Source of the DNA: Antedon mediterranea
Taxonomy: Eukaryota > Echinodermata > Crinoidea > Comatulida > Antedonidae
Assembly (NCBI RefSeq): GCF_964355755.1
Contig: NC_092679.1
Span: forward strand, 12,574,932-12,638,931
DNA: 64,000 nt
Direction: 5' to 3'
A model generated the notes under the pieces. The model was given only the letters and a program-made list of their open reading frames with translations, did not search any database and was not told the origin of the DNA. A program made the position numbers and the translations under genes. Shown here in pieces: positions 26,246-37,971 of the stretch (the stretch's first letter is position 1; each line of letters starts with the position of its first letter).

Positions 26246-28719
26246 CACTGCATCATTTTAAAAAGTCCTACCAGGCGTGCTGGTGCTAACAGGGGTAGAT
26301 TAATATTATTTGTAAATGAATTATTAATAACATTGCAATGAAACCTGATCACATTAGGCCTACTTGAAATTGAATTCAATACAGTTTTGATGAGTTATTA
26401 ATATTAAAAATGCGAAAAAATTAGCAATGTTTACACATTTACAAGGACAACTAACAAATTATCCTTGTAATTATTATGTAGCAATTTAGTTTGGTTTAGA
26501 CTGATTAACTTGCTTCACAATGAATTTCCATTTTATATTGTGAATGAAAATCAAATTAATCTGTTTGAAATGTCCTTGAAAATAGAATAGAACGTAAGCT
26601 AATATTTTCAATATTGTATAACAGTTATTAAGCTTCTCACTGTTCCCCATAGGCTATTTAAAATTGCCTGTATTATTTGTGATAGGTAATTTAGCCGAGG
26701 GGCTGTGATAAAACCCCCCGATCTCATCAATTTTGTGTGTGCATTTTAATATCAGATGGCTTAGTCTATAAGAATACATACGTTTCATATAAAATATTTA
26801 GATATCTTGCAATCCTTTTGGTCAGAATTTTTTTAATTTAAAAAAAACGTTAAATAAAGACCTTTATTGAATTCCATATGAGATGCTACACTAAATTTCT
26901 AAAGTAAAAAAAACTTGCCAGCCGGCACTACATTTTGCAACTTGTAATGCAAAAGAGTGAATATCCCACAATGCCGCGAAAATGTACATGTTTTAGACAA
27001 ACAAGAGATTCTTATATCTTAGATACTAATTAAGCATTTTGAGAAGAATAATTTACAAATTCTGCAATAAAGTACTAGTTTAATAATTGTATGTAAAATA
27101 TGAATTAGTTTAGCATTGGTATGCAGATGCATTATGAATCATAAAAGAAATCAGATATTTGAATTGACGAAAAACGTCATAAATAATAGTTTATGTCAAA
27201 ATTATTCGGTTTGAAAACAAAGTGATTTAAATGCATTACTTTACCTTAGATTAATTGCAATGAAAATAGTAACATGATACTAATGTTTTCAGTTAATTTA
27301 TCTGTGATCAATGAAGAATGAATTAACAAAATTATAAGACGCAAATGGAAAATTCAATTCAAGTGTTGGGTACAGTAAAAGAATCAATTGAAGTCTAAAT
27401 TTAATGTACTGTACTAACTTCAGTATAAGCCCACCCTGTGTTATATGGCCCCATTTTGGGTAGTGTTCATAGACCCATGTACGAACAAAAGCCTAGTTAA
27501 CCAAGACCAAAATACAGTTAGAACATCTCCTTTTGGCAAAATCTTTTCAGGTGCATCACCACTATGAAGATTGAAAGAAACTTGTTGTTCAGTCCCAAAG
27601 ATGTCCCTTTAATAGGGGTTCTAATACGTAATGAAATATCTTGAGATTTAATTGATTTGCAAATTTAAACCCCTTATTATTTATTTAGAAAATATCATTT
27701 TTAATTTTATTTACTTCATTCATACTTTAATAACTATACTTTATTACCAACAATTAATTTCTTGTGCCTACAACACTGCTGAATACATGAAATTAAGAGC
27801 TTGAAATTCAGACAGTTATCTGTCCTGATTCCTGTGTGTCTTAATAGTATTGATCATTTCCATAGATTGTAACCACCTAGACTATAGTAAATATAGTAAT
27901 CGGACGCTAGATATAGCTATAATCATCTCGATAAGTCTATTTCAATTGAAGATTAGACTAAGTATAGTATAAATATTAAATCTATATACTTTGTTTAAAT
28001 TTCATGCTTTAGCATGACCATTAGGATATCAGTATTTTCAGCGGAAAAAGGGCCAAAGTGTGTGTAATTTAGTCCCTTCTATCGGTTGTATATGCCAATG
28101 GTCAATAGTTATGACTGCAATCTTGCTATATCAATAGTTTGATGTAATAGTCATAATAATAACAGTAATAATTAATATGGACCTATACAATTAAGTACAA
28201 AATACAATTACAAAATGTTGTTTAGCGAGTATAAACCAAACACAGTAATTAGATTTTTCTTGAAATAAAAAAATCATCATTTTAATAATATATTGATATT
28301 TTTATTAAAATAGAAAAGGAATAGAAAACACCAGTGCTGAGATGGTTTTTAATTACGTACAGAAGATTGTAAAATTAATTTAACAACACATGTCAACATT
28401 CTGGTGATGTTTGTCAATGTTTATTCAGTGCAATGCTTTCAATTCTATCTTCTGTATTAAGATAAATTGTTTTATTTGGCAGTTTTAACTTTCTAACATG
28501 ATAAATGATACTACATGTTTGTTAATATGCTGCTGTAGGCTTGCTTTTAGGTACCTTTTATTTTACATTAAGATTGTTTCTACACATAAATTGGTATTTA
28601 AATTGAGTATGGTTGTCTGAAATTTGCATTATCTAACTATTTCTATTCTATTTTTTCTTATTATTATAATGTCTCCTTAACTTACCATCTTAAGTATAAT
28701 AGTAGTATTTACATAACAC

Positions 28720-29080
28720 AAATTAAAACATTCAAATTGAGTATGTGTGGTATAAATTGATGATGGCAATTGTGCAGTGTTTAGTTCAGTGAATTGAGTA
28801 TGTTTAGTGTCCTGTTTAACATTAGTGAGTTGAGTGTTTTTAAGTTTGATGTTTAGATCAGTGACTTAAGTATATGTTTATGTGTTTAGCTCAGTAATTA
28901 TTGAGTATGTTTAAATGTGATTTTTAAATTGATGGTGTTTTAGCTCATGCATTGAGTATGTTTTTTTAGTATTTAGCTTAGTGAGTAAAGAATGTTTAAT
29001 GTGGATGTTTAGCTTAGTGAGTATGTTTTATGTGATATAGGCTATCAGTGAAATGAGTATGGCAAATGTGGAGTTTAGTT
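28720..29080 (+). repeat. Degenerate tandem repeat
   Basis: Recurrent words TGTTTAG, CAGTGA and TTGAGTATG at irregular spacing of about 25-45 bp. Old and diverged. Confidence 0.55.
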
Positions 29081-30113
29081 CAGTGAACTTTTTATTTTGG
29101 TATGTTTTCTTTTCCCTCTGCGGTAAAATTCTGTGGTCATGTGACCTGACAGCCATTGCATTTTCTGTTTTTCATCAACAGTTGACAGCATAACAAGCAG
29201 GGGTGGCGCCAGGATCTTTCCGACGCGGGGGCTAAATTCCCCGACGGGGGGGCTATGCGAGTGGAGCGAGCATCATTTGGCTGGGGGCCAGGGGGCCACC
29301 AAGGGCCCCTGGTGGGGGTCCGGGGGGGGGGGGGATAATCCCCGGAAGCAACGCGTTATAGCGTAATTTGAGGCCATTTTAATCAGATTTAGGGTAGCCA
29401 ATTTTTTCAATTTTGTATGGTACATAAATAAAATACTGTGTGAAAAACACATCGCAAGAGGTCCGGTACGATGACTGTGTAAATCCATTCTTTCAAATTT
29501 AAAAATGAAGTTTTTAAAGTTCAATATGCCTATCATAGAAAATATACGCGAACGTTAAACCTACCCACGGGCCAAGAGGTATATCGTTATAATCGCAGAG
29601 ACGTAGGCAGGTTGCTGTCTGGGGGTGCGAAAATTGTAAATTCTCGAGATATCCATGGTCTGATCTGTAAGAAAATTTTGAAAAATAGGGCTGCTAGGTC
29701 CCCGGAAATTGCAATTATACATTGATATATAAAACGAAATTACAAGTCTATCAGAGAACAAGCCCACCGAGGTTGAGATGGAGCTAAGGACATTTAAACA
29801 ACTAGAGTTGTTAGGTCCCCGGATATTGGATTGTAGTATTTCGAAAAAAAGAAACAAAATATATAAGGCTCCAGGACCAGCCCTACCTTTAGGGTTGAGC
29901 TGCTAAGAAAATTGTGAAAAATAGACCTGCTAGGTACCTGGAAATTGCACTTATATAGGCCCATATTGAAAAATGAAACGAAATTATAAGTCTACAGAAC
30001 CAGAGCTAAGAAAATTGTCAAAAATAGAGCTGCTAGGTCCCTGCAAAACATTGAAATTATGAAACGAAATTATAGGTCCAGCCCACCATGGTTGCGGTGG
30101 AGCTAAGAAAATT

Positions 30114-30972
30114 CGGGTGTGTAGAAAGCGACGACCTCGAATTGGACGACCCCAACGACCCGGGCGACCTCGAATTGGACGACCTAGAATTGGACGACCC
30201 ATAACACGAAACCGACGACCCTAGCCTAGGCCTAAGTGTGGTATAACATCCCGAAGCCGAACATAGCCAAAGATCTTTAAACCATACCTTAAATAATACT
30301 CGCAAGCAAGCAATTGATTGAAAAAAATACAGAAATATCGCCATTTCATACTGAATGTGTCGACACGAACAAACGAACAGATATGGAACGCCAAGAGTGC
30401 ATCATTAAAACTGCATTCGACTCGATTAGCACATGAAATACCAGGTCAAAACGGCCCCTTTTTCAGCGGCGGGTGAGAAGGTTTGACAATACAATGCATG
30501 TGTGAAATGTAAAGCTTTCTTATGGCCCTCCCCATGCACATGTTCGCAACACGCTGCTTGGTAGGCCTATAGTGTTCGTTATAAGAAGACGAGATGTAAT
30601 TATACGTCCATGGTTTAACCATGTAATGTATAATATTTATTTCTTTTTAATTTATTTTTAATATGTCAAATGCAGTTTTAATGATGCACTCTTGGCGTTC
30701 CATATCTGTTCGTTTGTTCGTGTCGACACATTCAGTATGAAATGGCGATATTTCTGTATTCTTTCAATCAATTGCTTGCTTGCGAGTATTATTTAAGGTA
30801 TGGTTTAAAGATCTTTGGCTATGTTCGGCTTCGGGATGTTATACCACACTTAGGCTAGGCTATAGGGGTCGTCGGTTTCGTGTTATGGGTCGTCCAATTC
30901 TAGGTCGTCCAATTCGAGGTCGCCCGGGTCGTTGGGGTCGTCCAATTCGAGGTCGTCGCTTTCTACACACCC
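30114..30972. mobile_element. Nested long-TIR element with 9-bp target duplication
   Basis: Inverted arms of about 300 bp (30115-30416 and 30670-30972) begin GGGTGTGTAGAAAGCGACG. AAGAAAATT flanks both sides (30105-30113 and 30973-30981). The arm ends contain several short tandem units around GACGACCTCGAATTGG. Long inverted arms and a 9-bp duplication fit Mutator-like or foldback elements. No coding frame; the open frames here come from the arm repeats. Confidence 0.8.
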
Positions 30973-31123
30973 AAGAAAATTCTGAAAAATAGAGTTGCTA
31001 GGTCCCGGAAATTTAACTTATTATACTTCGAAGCATAAAACAAGATATATACCGGTACGTCTCCAGAACCAGCCCTACCATGGATATAAAAAAAAAATTG
31101 AAAAAATAGAGCTCTAAGTTCAA

Positions 31124-32201
31124 GGGTGTCACGAAAGCTCAGACCACGAAAGCTCAGACCCCCTAAGACCTAAGATCACGAAAGCTAAGACCCAACACCT
31201 AAGATTACAAATACTAAGATATACTACAGATTAAAAACAATACTTGTTTATCCATACATAATTTTAAACACAGTAGGTTTCATTTATTACCATAAATATA
31301 ATTTAATACTACCGCAAAACATAGATAAACTCACATTATTTTCACCCGTTGAGTAAATGTATATTTTTTCTTTACAACAAACAAACTTGACGGGTTGTTT
31401 GTTGGTATATATTTACTCCATTGTGTTGGTTCAGAGGATGTTTTTCTTACGCACCTGCCTTTCTTGTATTTTGACTCCAAATTTGTTGACTAACTTTATC
31501 CTGAACACCACACTTTAAAATTAGGACTTATAAGTACTTTCAGAAGGAGAAACACATAATAACAAATAAATAAATCCTTTAAATTGATGATTTTACATAT
31601 GTGTTTCTTTGTATACTGTAATGTAACTCCTCGAGCTCCCACCATGCTCAATGTTTTTGTTTCCATGGAGCGCCAAAAGAGCAACAATAATAGTACAAGC
31701 ATAAAAACAGAAAGAAAACGAAACAAAAAAACTTATCATGATTTTTAAATTAAAATTTATTTGCCAGTATTTATTTCTTCGTACTTGCATGATTATACTA
31801 TTATCATTACAATTTTAATTTTACATTGTTCCATCCACACTGTAGATGGACTCCACGGAGTTTTCAGCCCTCTATATAATTTTTGCTCTTTTGACGTTCC
31901 ATAGAAACAAAAACATTGAACATGGGGTAGGCCTACTGTAGTACTGTAGGCTAGTCATTTTGTGTGCGAGAAAAACGTCTGTAAAATCATCAATTTAAAA
32001 ATGTATTTGTTACTTTTTATGTGATTCTTTTTCATGAAAGTGCCAATTCTAAGGTGTGGTATTCAGAATAAATGTTGGGAGTTAAAATACAAGGCAGGTG
32101 CGAAAGATAAATATTTGTAATCTTAGGTGTTGGGTCTTAGCTTTCGTGATCTTAGGTCTTAGGGGGTCTGAGCTTTCGTGGTCTGAGCTTTCGTGACACC
32201 C
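31124..32201. mobile_element. Second nested long-TIR element with 10-bp target duplication
   Basis: The ends begin GGGTGTCACGAAAGCTCAG. CTAAGTTCAA flanks both sides (31114-31123 and 32202-32211). The arms carry tandem CACGAAAGCTCAGAC units and continue inward as a more diverged inverted repeat (about 31440-31690 with 31860-32110). Same type as the element at 30114 but a different family. Confidence 0.8.
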
Positions 32202-33927
32202 CTAAGTTCAATGCACTGACTGTATATTGTACATCGAAATATGAAACAAAATGTACGGTAAGTATACATGACCAGTTCTATAATTGGGGACGGTTGAGCT
32301 AAGACAATTTTGAAAACTAGAGATGCAGGTCTTCAAAAATTACACCTATACTTTAAAAAAATTCAGACATAGAGGCCTAAACAAGTTACCCTTTTTACCT
32401 TTTATTTGGAGGGGAATGCGTCCACAAGCGTAGATCATTTTCCGTCGGGGAAATCAGTTTATTTCCCAGATGTGAATCTGGAATTTCGATGTACGAGCAG
32501 TTCATGACATACAGGACATTGGAAATGTAATAACTTAGCTATAATAAGATGTTGGCTAAACGAAAATGGCATGTTTTTTGTTTAGTAATGTAGGCCGAGC
32601 CTACAGTGAAAAACGTCTATTTCAGGTTCAGGTACCCCACGGTAATCGTAAATTAAAAAATTGAACATACGAACAATAAAATAGATCGCGAAGATAATTC
32701 GTACCCTTTTGCTGTCGATACACAGTACACGACGCAACGCGTCAGTAAACTTCGCCTGGAAAGTAACTACAGTACACATTCTGGTCCCTGGGTGGAACAT
32801 GATATCACGCGTAAACCGCAATGGGCCGGGCCCAATGTTAAACGATTCGTACAAAGGGATACCGCCAGACAAGTGCATACCTATTGTTTATTAGATCGCT
32901 GGCAATAATGCATGCATAATAAAGTGTAATAGCCCTCCGACGTACTTAACAAAAATGGAACTTCGCGGTTTTCTAGTCGCTGAAGCTACGAAGTAAACGC
33001 GAATGATTTTTACTTTATATTATATTCCCCGACGAAAAGTACTCGCGTTCCCCGACGTGGGGGCTAGGCTCCCCGATGAAGTGGCTACAGCCCCCGTAGC
33101 GCCCCCCCCCCCCCGCTGGCGCCACCACTGATAACAAGTCATAGTAGAGGGTCAATGTATATGGTGGCTCTAAGGGATTTCATTGGAATTAAACTTCTAG
33201 CCTATAGAACACTTAATGTTTATAATATGTCATAAATTTTAATATTCCTAAAGATGATTTTTTAATTCAAATCAATTTACAACTTTTCCAATAATCTTGT
33301 CATTTGTCAGACAAACTTATTCATTTATTAGGTTTTAGGTTTAGAAAATAAATGTTTTAAAAACAAGCAGTGTGCAGAATATTATAAAACTTTATTGCTA
33401 TCGTTTTTATTGCGTATCAGAATTTCTGAGCTGCTCATTTATGCAAGCATTATTTGAGAGGTTGTTTTGTCCTAATTTCAAGTAAATGATCTACAAACCA
33501 CTTGGGGGCTTGTAGGAGTTTGGTTGACTAGCTCGGAGTTGGCTTAGTATATGAAAAACATACATTATTTTCAACAATTAAGAAATACTGAAATTGATTT
33601 AAAATTAATTATATTTAAAAAAAATTCGTTAAAAAGTCTGAGAGTGCCACTGGTATAAAAGTTGGTTCTATTAAGGCCAATAAGGCACGATTTAAAAATA
33701 GTTTCTTTCCCGGAGCTATTACAGCCTTAAACATCATGTACACACTTTTGGAAATGTTTTTGAGTTCATCTTGTGTCCGTTGGATATTGTGCTCCGCCAA
33801 CAGAGCAAACAGAATTTCTATGTTTTTTCTTAAAACAAATGACAATAAATGATACTTGAATTGACTTGACTATAGTTACTTATCGAAAGATTACACTCAA
33901 TTTATTATTTTTAATAAGATCATATAC

Positions 33928-33929
<2 letters not shown>

Positions 33930-33970
<41 letters not shown>
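33930..33970. repeat. (TA)n microsatellite
   Basis: About 40 bases of TA, upstream of the hammerhead-like element and the Penelope-like fragment. Confidence 0.85.
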
Positions 33971-33972
<2 letters not shown>

Positions 33973-34078
33973 CATACTGTAAATTATAGAAACAGTGCTC
34001 ATATTCGGAACATGATCTCATAATCGCGTCGAGCATAGCTCATTGGCGAAAGTTCCGTATATATATATATCACTTGCA

Positions 34079-34240
34079 CTGATGAAGGGCTAGTGTTGCC
34101 CGAAAGCTCTGCTAACCTTTCTGGCTGTTTTACTTTATCGTTTTGATTTAGCTTTTTGATTTTTTTTGTATCTCCATTGAGATCCAGCCACTGATACCCA
34201 CAGCATTGTCATTTTTCAGTTATTTGCCTTTGGATTTATA
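34079..34240 (+). mobile_element. Short (TA)n-bounded dispersed element with hammerhead-like head
   Basis: The element begins near CACTTGCACTGATGAAGGGC and ends with TTTGCCTTTGGATT next to (TA)n. Further copies are at 4440-4615 (+), 46235-46320 (+, truncated) and 46352-46520 (-). Its head has CTGATGA (34079-34085), GGGC/GCCC helix and GAAA (34102-34105), then AGC/GCT around TCT and a TA step. This recalls a hammerhead core, but with an extra A before helix II and no helix I that I can pair. It has no coding capacity. It may be a short derivative of a Penelope-like terminal repeat. Confidence 0.65.
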
Positions 34241-34276
34241 TATATATACGTTAAGTCTGGAAAAGAAGTAAAAACT

Positions 34277-34348
34277 ATTGTTTGGTCTCTACAGGCTTGT
34301 TTCGTGAGTTGTGCAACTCACTCATCAGGAGACTATAATGAGAACAAT
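34277..34348 (-). ncRNA. Type I hammerhead ribozyme of the Penelope-like element
   Basis: Minus strand. Core CTGATGA is at 34328-34322. Helix II is GTGAGTT paired with AACTCAC (7 bp, loop GCAC, 34321-34304), and GAAA is at 34303-34300. Helix III is ACA/TGT around a four-base loop, and the predicted cleavage is after A at 34290 (GTA). Helix I is GTCTC (34333-34329) with GAGAC (34289-34285), then an internal loop, then ATTGTT (34348-34343) with AACAAT (34282-34277). All 13 core positions of the hammerhead consensus fit. Hammerhead ribozymes are established in terminal repeats of Penelope-like elements. Activity is not shown here. Confidence 0.85.
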
Positions 34349-34425
34349 CAATTACAATTTTGCTTATAAGCACATTTGCTTGTAGAATTAGCATTTACAG
34401 GTGATATGTTTTGGAATGTCAGCTG

Positions 34426-34812
34426 TTATATGTAACAATGCTTTCTTTCTGTACCGGCAGGAAGACACAAGTTTGTTAATGTCGATAATTCAGGGTAGCG
34501 GATGATAAATAATTTCTCTTTGAGGTCGAGGTTGCATTTTTTGTTTGCGCTACTATATCCTTTAGTAGATGCCAAGATGCGCCATGAGATTGAATAGACT
34601 GTGTTGTTGTCCTTGAGTGTCCAAATATGTTTACTGAGTTTGGTTGAGTTTCTAGATTGCGTATGACGGAATGATGAGGTGTGATTTCTGTATCGTATTT
34701 TAAAATCATTTTCAGTGAGTCCGATATAAGTTTCCGAGGTAGATTTGTCTTTGCGTGTAACTGTGGCTTGGTATATTACAGATGATTGTAGGCAATTTCC
34801 GTTTAGCGCGCA
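34426..34812 (-). pseudogene. Penelope-like element, GIY-YIG endonuclease C-terminal fragment
   Basis: On the minus strand a frame of about 128 codons runs from the (TA)n tract at 34812 to a TAA at 34426. It reads CALNGNCLQSSVIYQATVT, then ETYIGLTENDFKIRYRNH, LSKHIWTLKDNN, ISWRILAST, and CNLDLKEKLFIIRYP. The VIYQA ... YIGLT ... RYRNH ... LSKHIW layout is the GIY-YIG endonuclease at the C-terminus of Penelope-like retroelements. The 5' part (reverse transcriptase) is missing. The longer frame at 34476-34709 is a shadow in another frame. A hammerhead ribozyme lies 80 bp downstream on the same strand, which fits the known structure of these elements. Confidence 0.85.
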
Positions 34813-35451
34813 TATATATAATATACAAAAAGCATAATTTCATCATTAAGCACACACAATGGCAAGATAGAACTTTGTATGATGAATAAATGAAAGAACA
34901 GAAGTGTTTGGTAATATATATTGATGGAATAGATGCAGATTATAGGAATCATTTGTAAGGCTATTAAATTGCTAGATATGACATAAAAAGATGATGCTAA
35001 TGAAAATGTACAATAGGCTGTGCAAAAATTGGATTATAAAATGTCATTAGTATTTTCAACAATATGAATTATGAATTCTAACCAAATACAATATTGACAG
35101 AAGAACACTTTACAGGGATTTTTATTGGTACTAAAATATGCATGAATCTTGTAAGTTTCATATTGTTGCTGCTACCTCTCTTATCATTATTATCTGAACT
35201 ACTTCCTTCTTTCCATTATTAGCGTTTTTTAAAAATTTTTTATGGCGCAGCACATAGACTGTTATGCAACAGAGCGCAACTATAGTATTACATATTTAGA
35301 ATAACATGTTAATTTATTCCTAAAACAATTTCCTGGCTCCTAGGCTCCTATGCTTATAAAAAGCATAATGAAAGAGAGGAATATTCTGGTCCTAAGAAGC
35401 AAAACCAAACTATTTTTGATGAAACTGCAGGACTTTCCTCCAAACAATCCA

Positions 35452-36020
35452 GATCATATTAATAAACTACTTCCTCTGTGTCATCATCTTTAAACTACTT
35501 CCTCTGTGTTGTCATCTTCAAAACTACTTCCTCTGTGTTGTCATCCTCTAAACTACTTCCTCTATGCCATCATTCATAAAAAACTACTTCTAATATGCCA
35601 TCATTCTCTGAACTACTTCCTCTATGCCATCATTTTCTAAACTACTTTCAATATTCCATCATTCTCTGAACTTCTTCCTCTGTGCCATCATTCTCTAGGT
35701 AAACTACTTCCTCTGTGCTATCATCCTTTAAACTACTTCCAATATGCCATCATTCTCTGAACTACTTCCTCTATGCCATCATTCTCTAAGTAAACTACTT
35801 CCTCTGTGCAATCATCCTTTAAACTACTTCCAATATGCCATCATTCTCTGAACTACTCCTCTGTGCCATCATTCTCTAGGTAAACTACTTCCTCTGTGCT
35901 ATCATCCTTTAAACTACTTCCAATATGCCATCATTTTCTGAACTACTTCCTCTATGTCATCATTCTCTAGGTAAACTACTTCCTCTGTGCTATCATCCTT
36001 TAAACTACTTCCAATATGCC
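35452..36020 (+). repeat. Minisatellite with about 30-bp units and a 91-bp higher-order period
   Basis: Units are of the form AACTACTTCCTCTGTGCCAT plus CATTCTCTG. From 35699 triplets of units repeat as a block at 35699, 35790, 35880 and 35971. No coding. Confidence 0.9.
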
Positions 36021-37749
36021 ATCATGCTCTTGTCATATCTTCATTATTCTGTAAGCAACTTCTTCCTTGTCATAATTATCCTCTGAACTACTAGATCTCT
36101 CCTCGCTATTATCGTCCATGTTGCCATCCTCTAAGCAATTTCTTCATTGTCATGAATATCTTGTGAACTACTTCTGTGTTTAATTATCTTAAGTCGTCAT
36201 CACTCTCACCATATGAAATGTCAATGGCACTTATGTAAGATCTTTTTTAGTAGATTTGCTTTAGGAAAATTATACTAGGTGTTGACCTCTGAATAGTCTG
36301 CATGTTGTATTATGGCCTATATATAATTTAAGTATTTTTCATTTTTTTTGTAATTGATTTGTTTTAAATGTCATTATATACAATTTTGTTGTTTTAAACC
36401 AAATCCAATATTAACGGCAATGGAAGCATGTTAATAGTGAAATTGTTATTCAATGTTACGTTATACGTAAGGTGATTTGATCGTTCCATAGGGGAATATC
36501 AAAGGAGTATAGATATTATTTACGTTGCCTTTTTCCCTATGGACTTAATGTTGGCGCGTATTATATGCAGTAATGCATGCATAGATTATATGTGTTGTTG
36601 GAGTCTTAAGATGTCTCTCGTGGACGATAGGTGATAATATGTAAAACAACTGTTGTCGAAACCGCGGGTTACAAGACAGGTTTTAGAACAACCCATCGTT
36701 AGAATTATTCAAGATATATAATACTGACAGTGTAATTGTAGTATGTATGTGATATTTATTTATTAAAATTATTTTTTTATAACTAAAAAATGTCAACATT
36801 TTGGGTTCCCTTCTTTTAAACCTCAAAATACAATGGTTGGACTAGAACAGCCTCATCGCTCATTCATGCATTGCATTGCCATGATTGCTTATTCAATATT
36901 TGTTTATATGGCAAAGCATCATCAAATTGTACTTTCAATAATGAATACCATACTGTAATGGTGGTCTAATAAGACTATGGCAAGCAAAAAAAGGATTTTA
37001 TACTGTTGAAAGTAGTGTAGCTGTAGCTTGGTGATTAACTTATCTTCCACTCCCACTCTCAAAACCTAAAATGAGACTTAAGCACAATACAGTTTTTATT
37101 CATCCTGTAATTTACGAGTTTCTTGCTGTTAGATGTGTATAAAATAAAAAGTGTTTTCATAACTCCCAACAAGATATTTAAAGTTAGTTTTAAAACATAT
37201 TTTAAAATACTTAAATGTTTATCCCCCCAGAAACATGAAGATTAATAAAAATTATACTTTGATTAGGCCATTTTGCAGTATTATTAAAGTTATTCACTTT
37301 CATAGCTAAAAATGAAAAAAAGATTTCACTTATAAAAGATATAATAATTTTTGGTCAAAATGAATAAGTATTATATGAAATTAAAATGATATATTCAACC
37401 AAAAGAAAACATTGCAGGGGAACAATATATCTTTAAATCCTTTATAACATAACATTAAAACAAATCTTGTAGGCCTAGTATATAGTATGTGAATTTATTT
37501 TTAGTTCAAAATGTCTGAATCTATGCTTTTATAGTATATTGGCTATCAATGTTTGGCCATTTATTTATCATTCCAAGCTATGATTTGTTGATATAAATAT
37601 ATAGACCTAAATAGTACCAAACTTTGTTAGTTTTTTTAAAATATATATATTTTTTTAATGCAAATTATACAGATCTCATTTGCTTATTTTGTGCACCGAA
37701 AATCCATTTAAATCAGTTGACTAAAATATCATCGTTACTTAAAATACAA

Positions 37750-37971
37750 TGCGTCAAAAGTTCAAGATACTACAGTAGTTGATCTGACATTAACAGCTGA
37801 TTTCTGTTGTGTTGCAGCAAAAAAATTAACTTTTTTTGTTTTTCTGTTTTTCTGGTTGAATGCGTCAAAAGTTCAAGATACTACAGTAGTTGATCTGACA
37901 TTAACAGCTGATTTCTGTTGTGTTGCAGCAAAAAAATTAACTTTTTTTGTTTTTCTGTTTTTCTGGTTGAA
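37750..37971 (+). repeat. Perfect 111-bp tandem duplication
   Basis: 37750-37860 and 37861-37971 are identical. Each includes TGTTGTGTTGCAG, an acceptor-like word. 111 is a multiple of three, so an open frame (to 38134) runs across it. Nothing shows it is an exon. Confidence 0.92.

Larger units (their letters stand above)
29198..33130. mobile_element. hAT-type non-autonomous element (3,933 bp) with 8-bp target duplication
   Basis: Ends CAGGGGTGGCGCCAG and, reversed, CAGTGGTGGCGCCAG match at 14 of 15 bases, and the element is flanked by ATAACAAG at 29190-29197 and 33131-33138. The 8-bp duplication and CAG-type ends are those of hAT elements. Subterminal regions are GC-rich with repeated CCCCGACG words and runs of 13 G (29322-29334) and 13 C (33102-33114). 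No transposase is visible. Inside are about 100-120-bp degenerate tandem units (29640-30105, 30981-31114, 32211-32340), marked by CTGCTAGGTCCC, and two nested elements. Confidence 0.85.

Noticed and set aside
30057-30992. Open frames of 70-95 codons rich in Arg, Gly and Ser
   Set aside because: They come from tandem units in the inverted arms of the nested element and appear on both strands as mirror images.
34476-34709. Open frame of 77 codons on the minus strand
   Set aside because: It is a shadow. The GIY-YIG match is in another frame of the same strand (34426-34812).
35452-36020. CRISPR-like array
   Set aside because: Repeats are contiguous with no unique spacers, in a eukaryotic intron.
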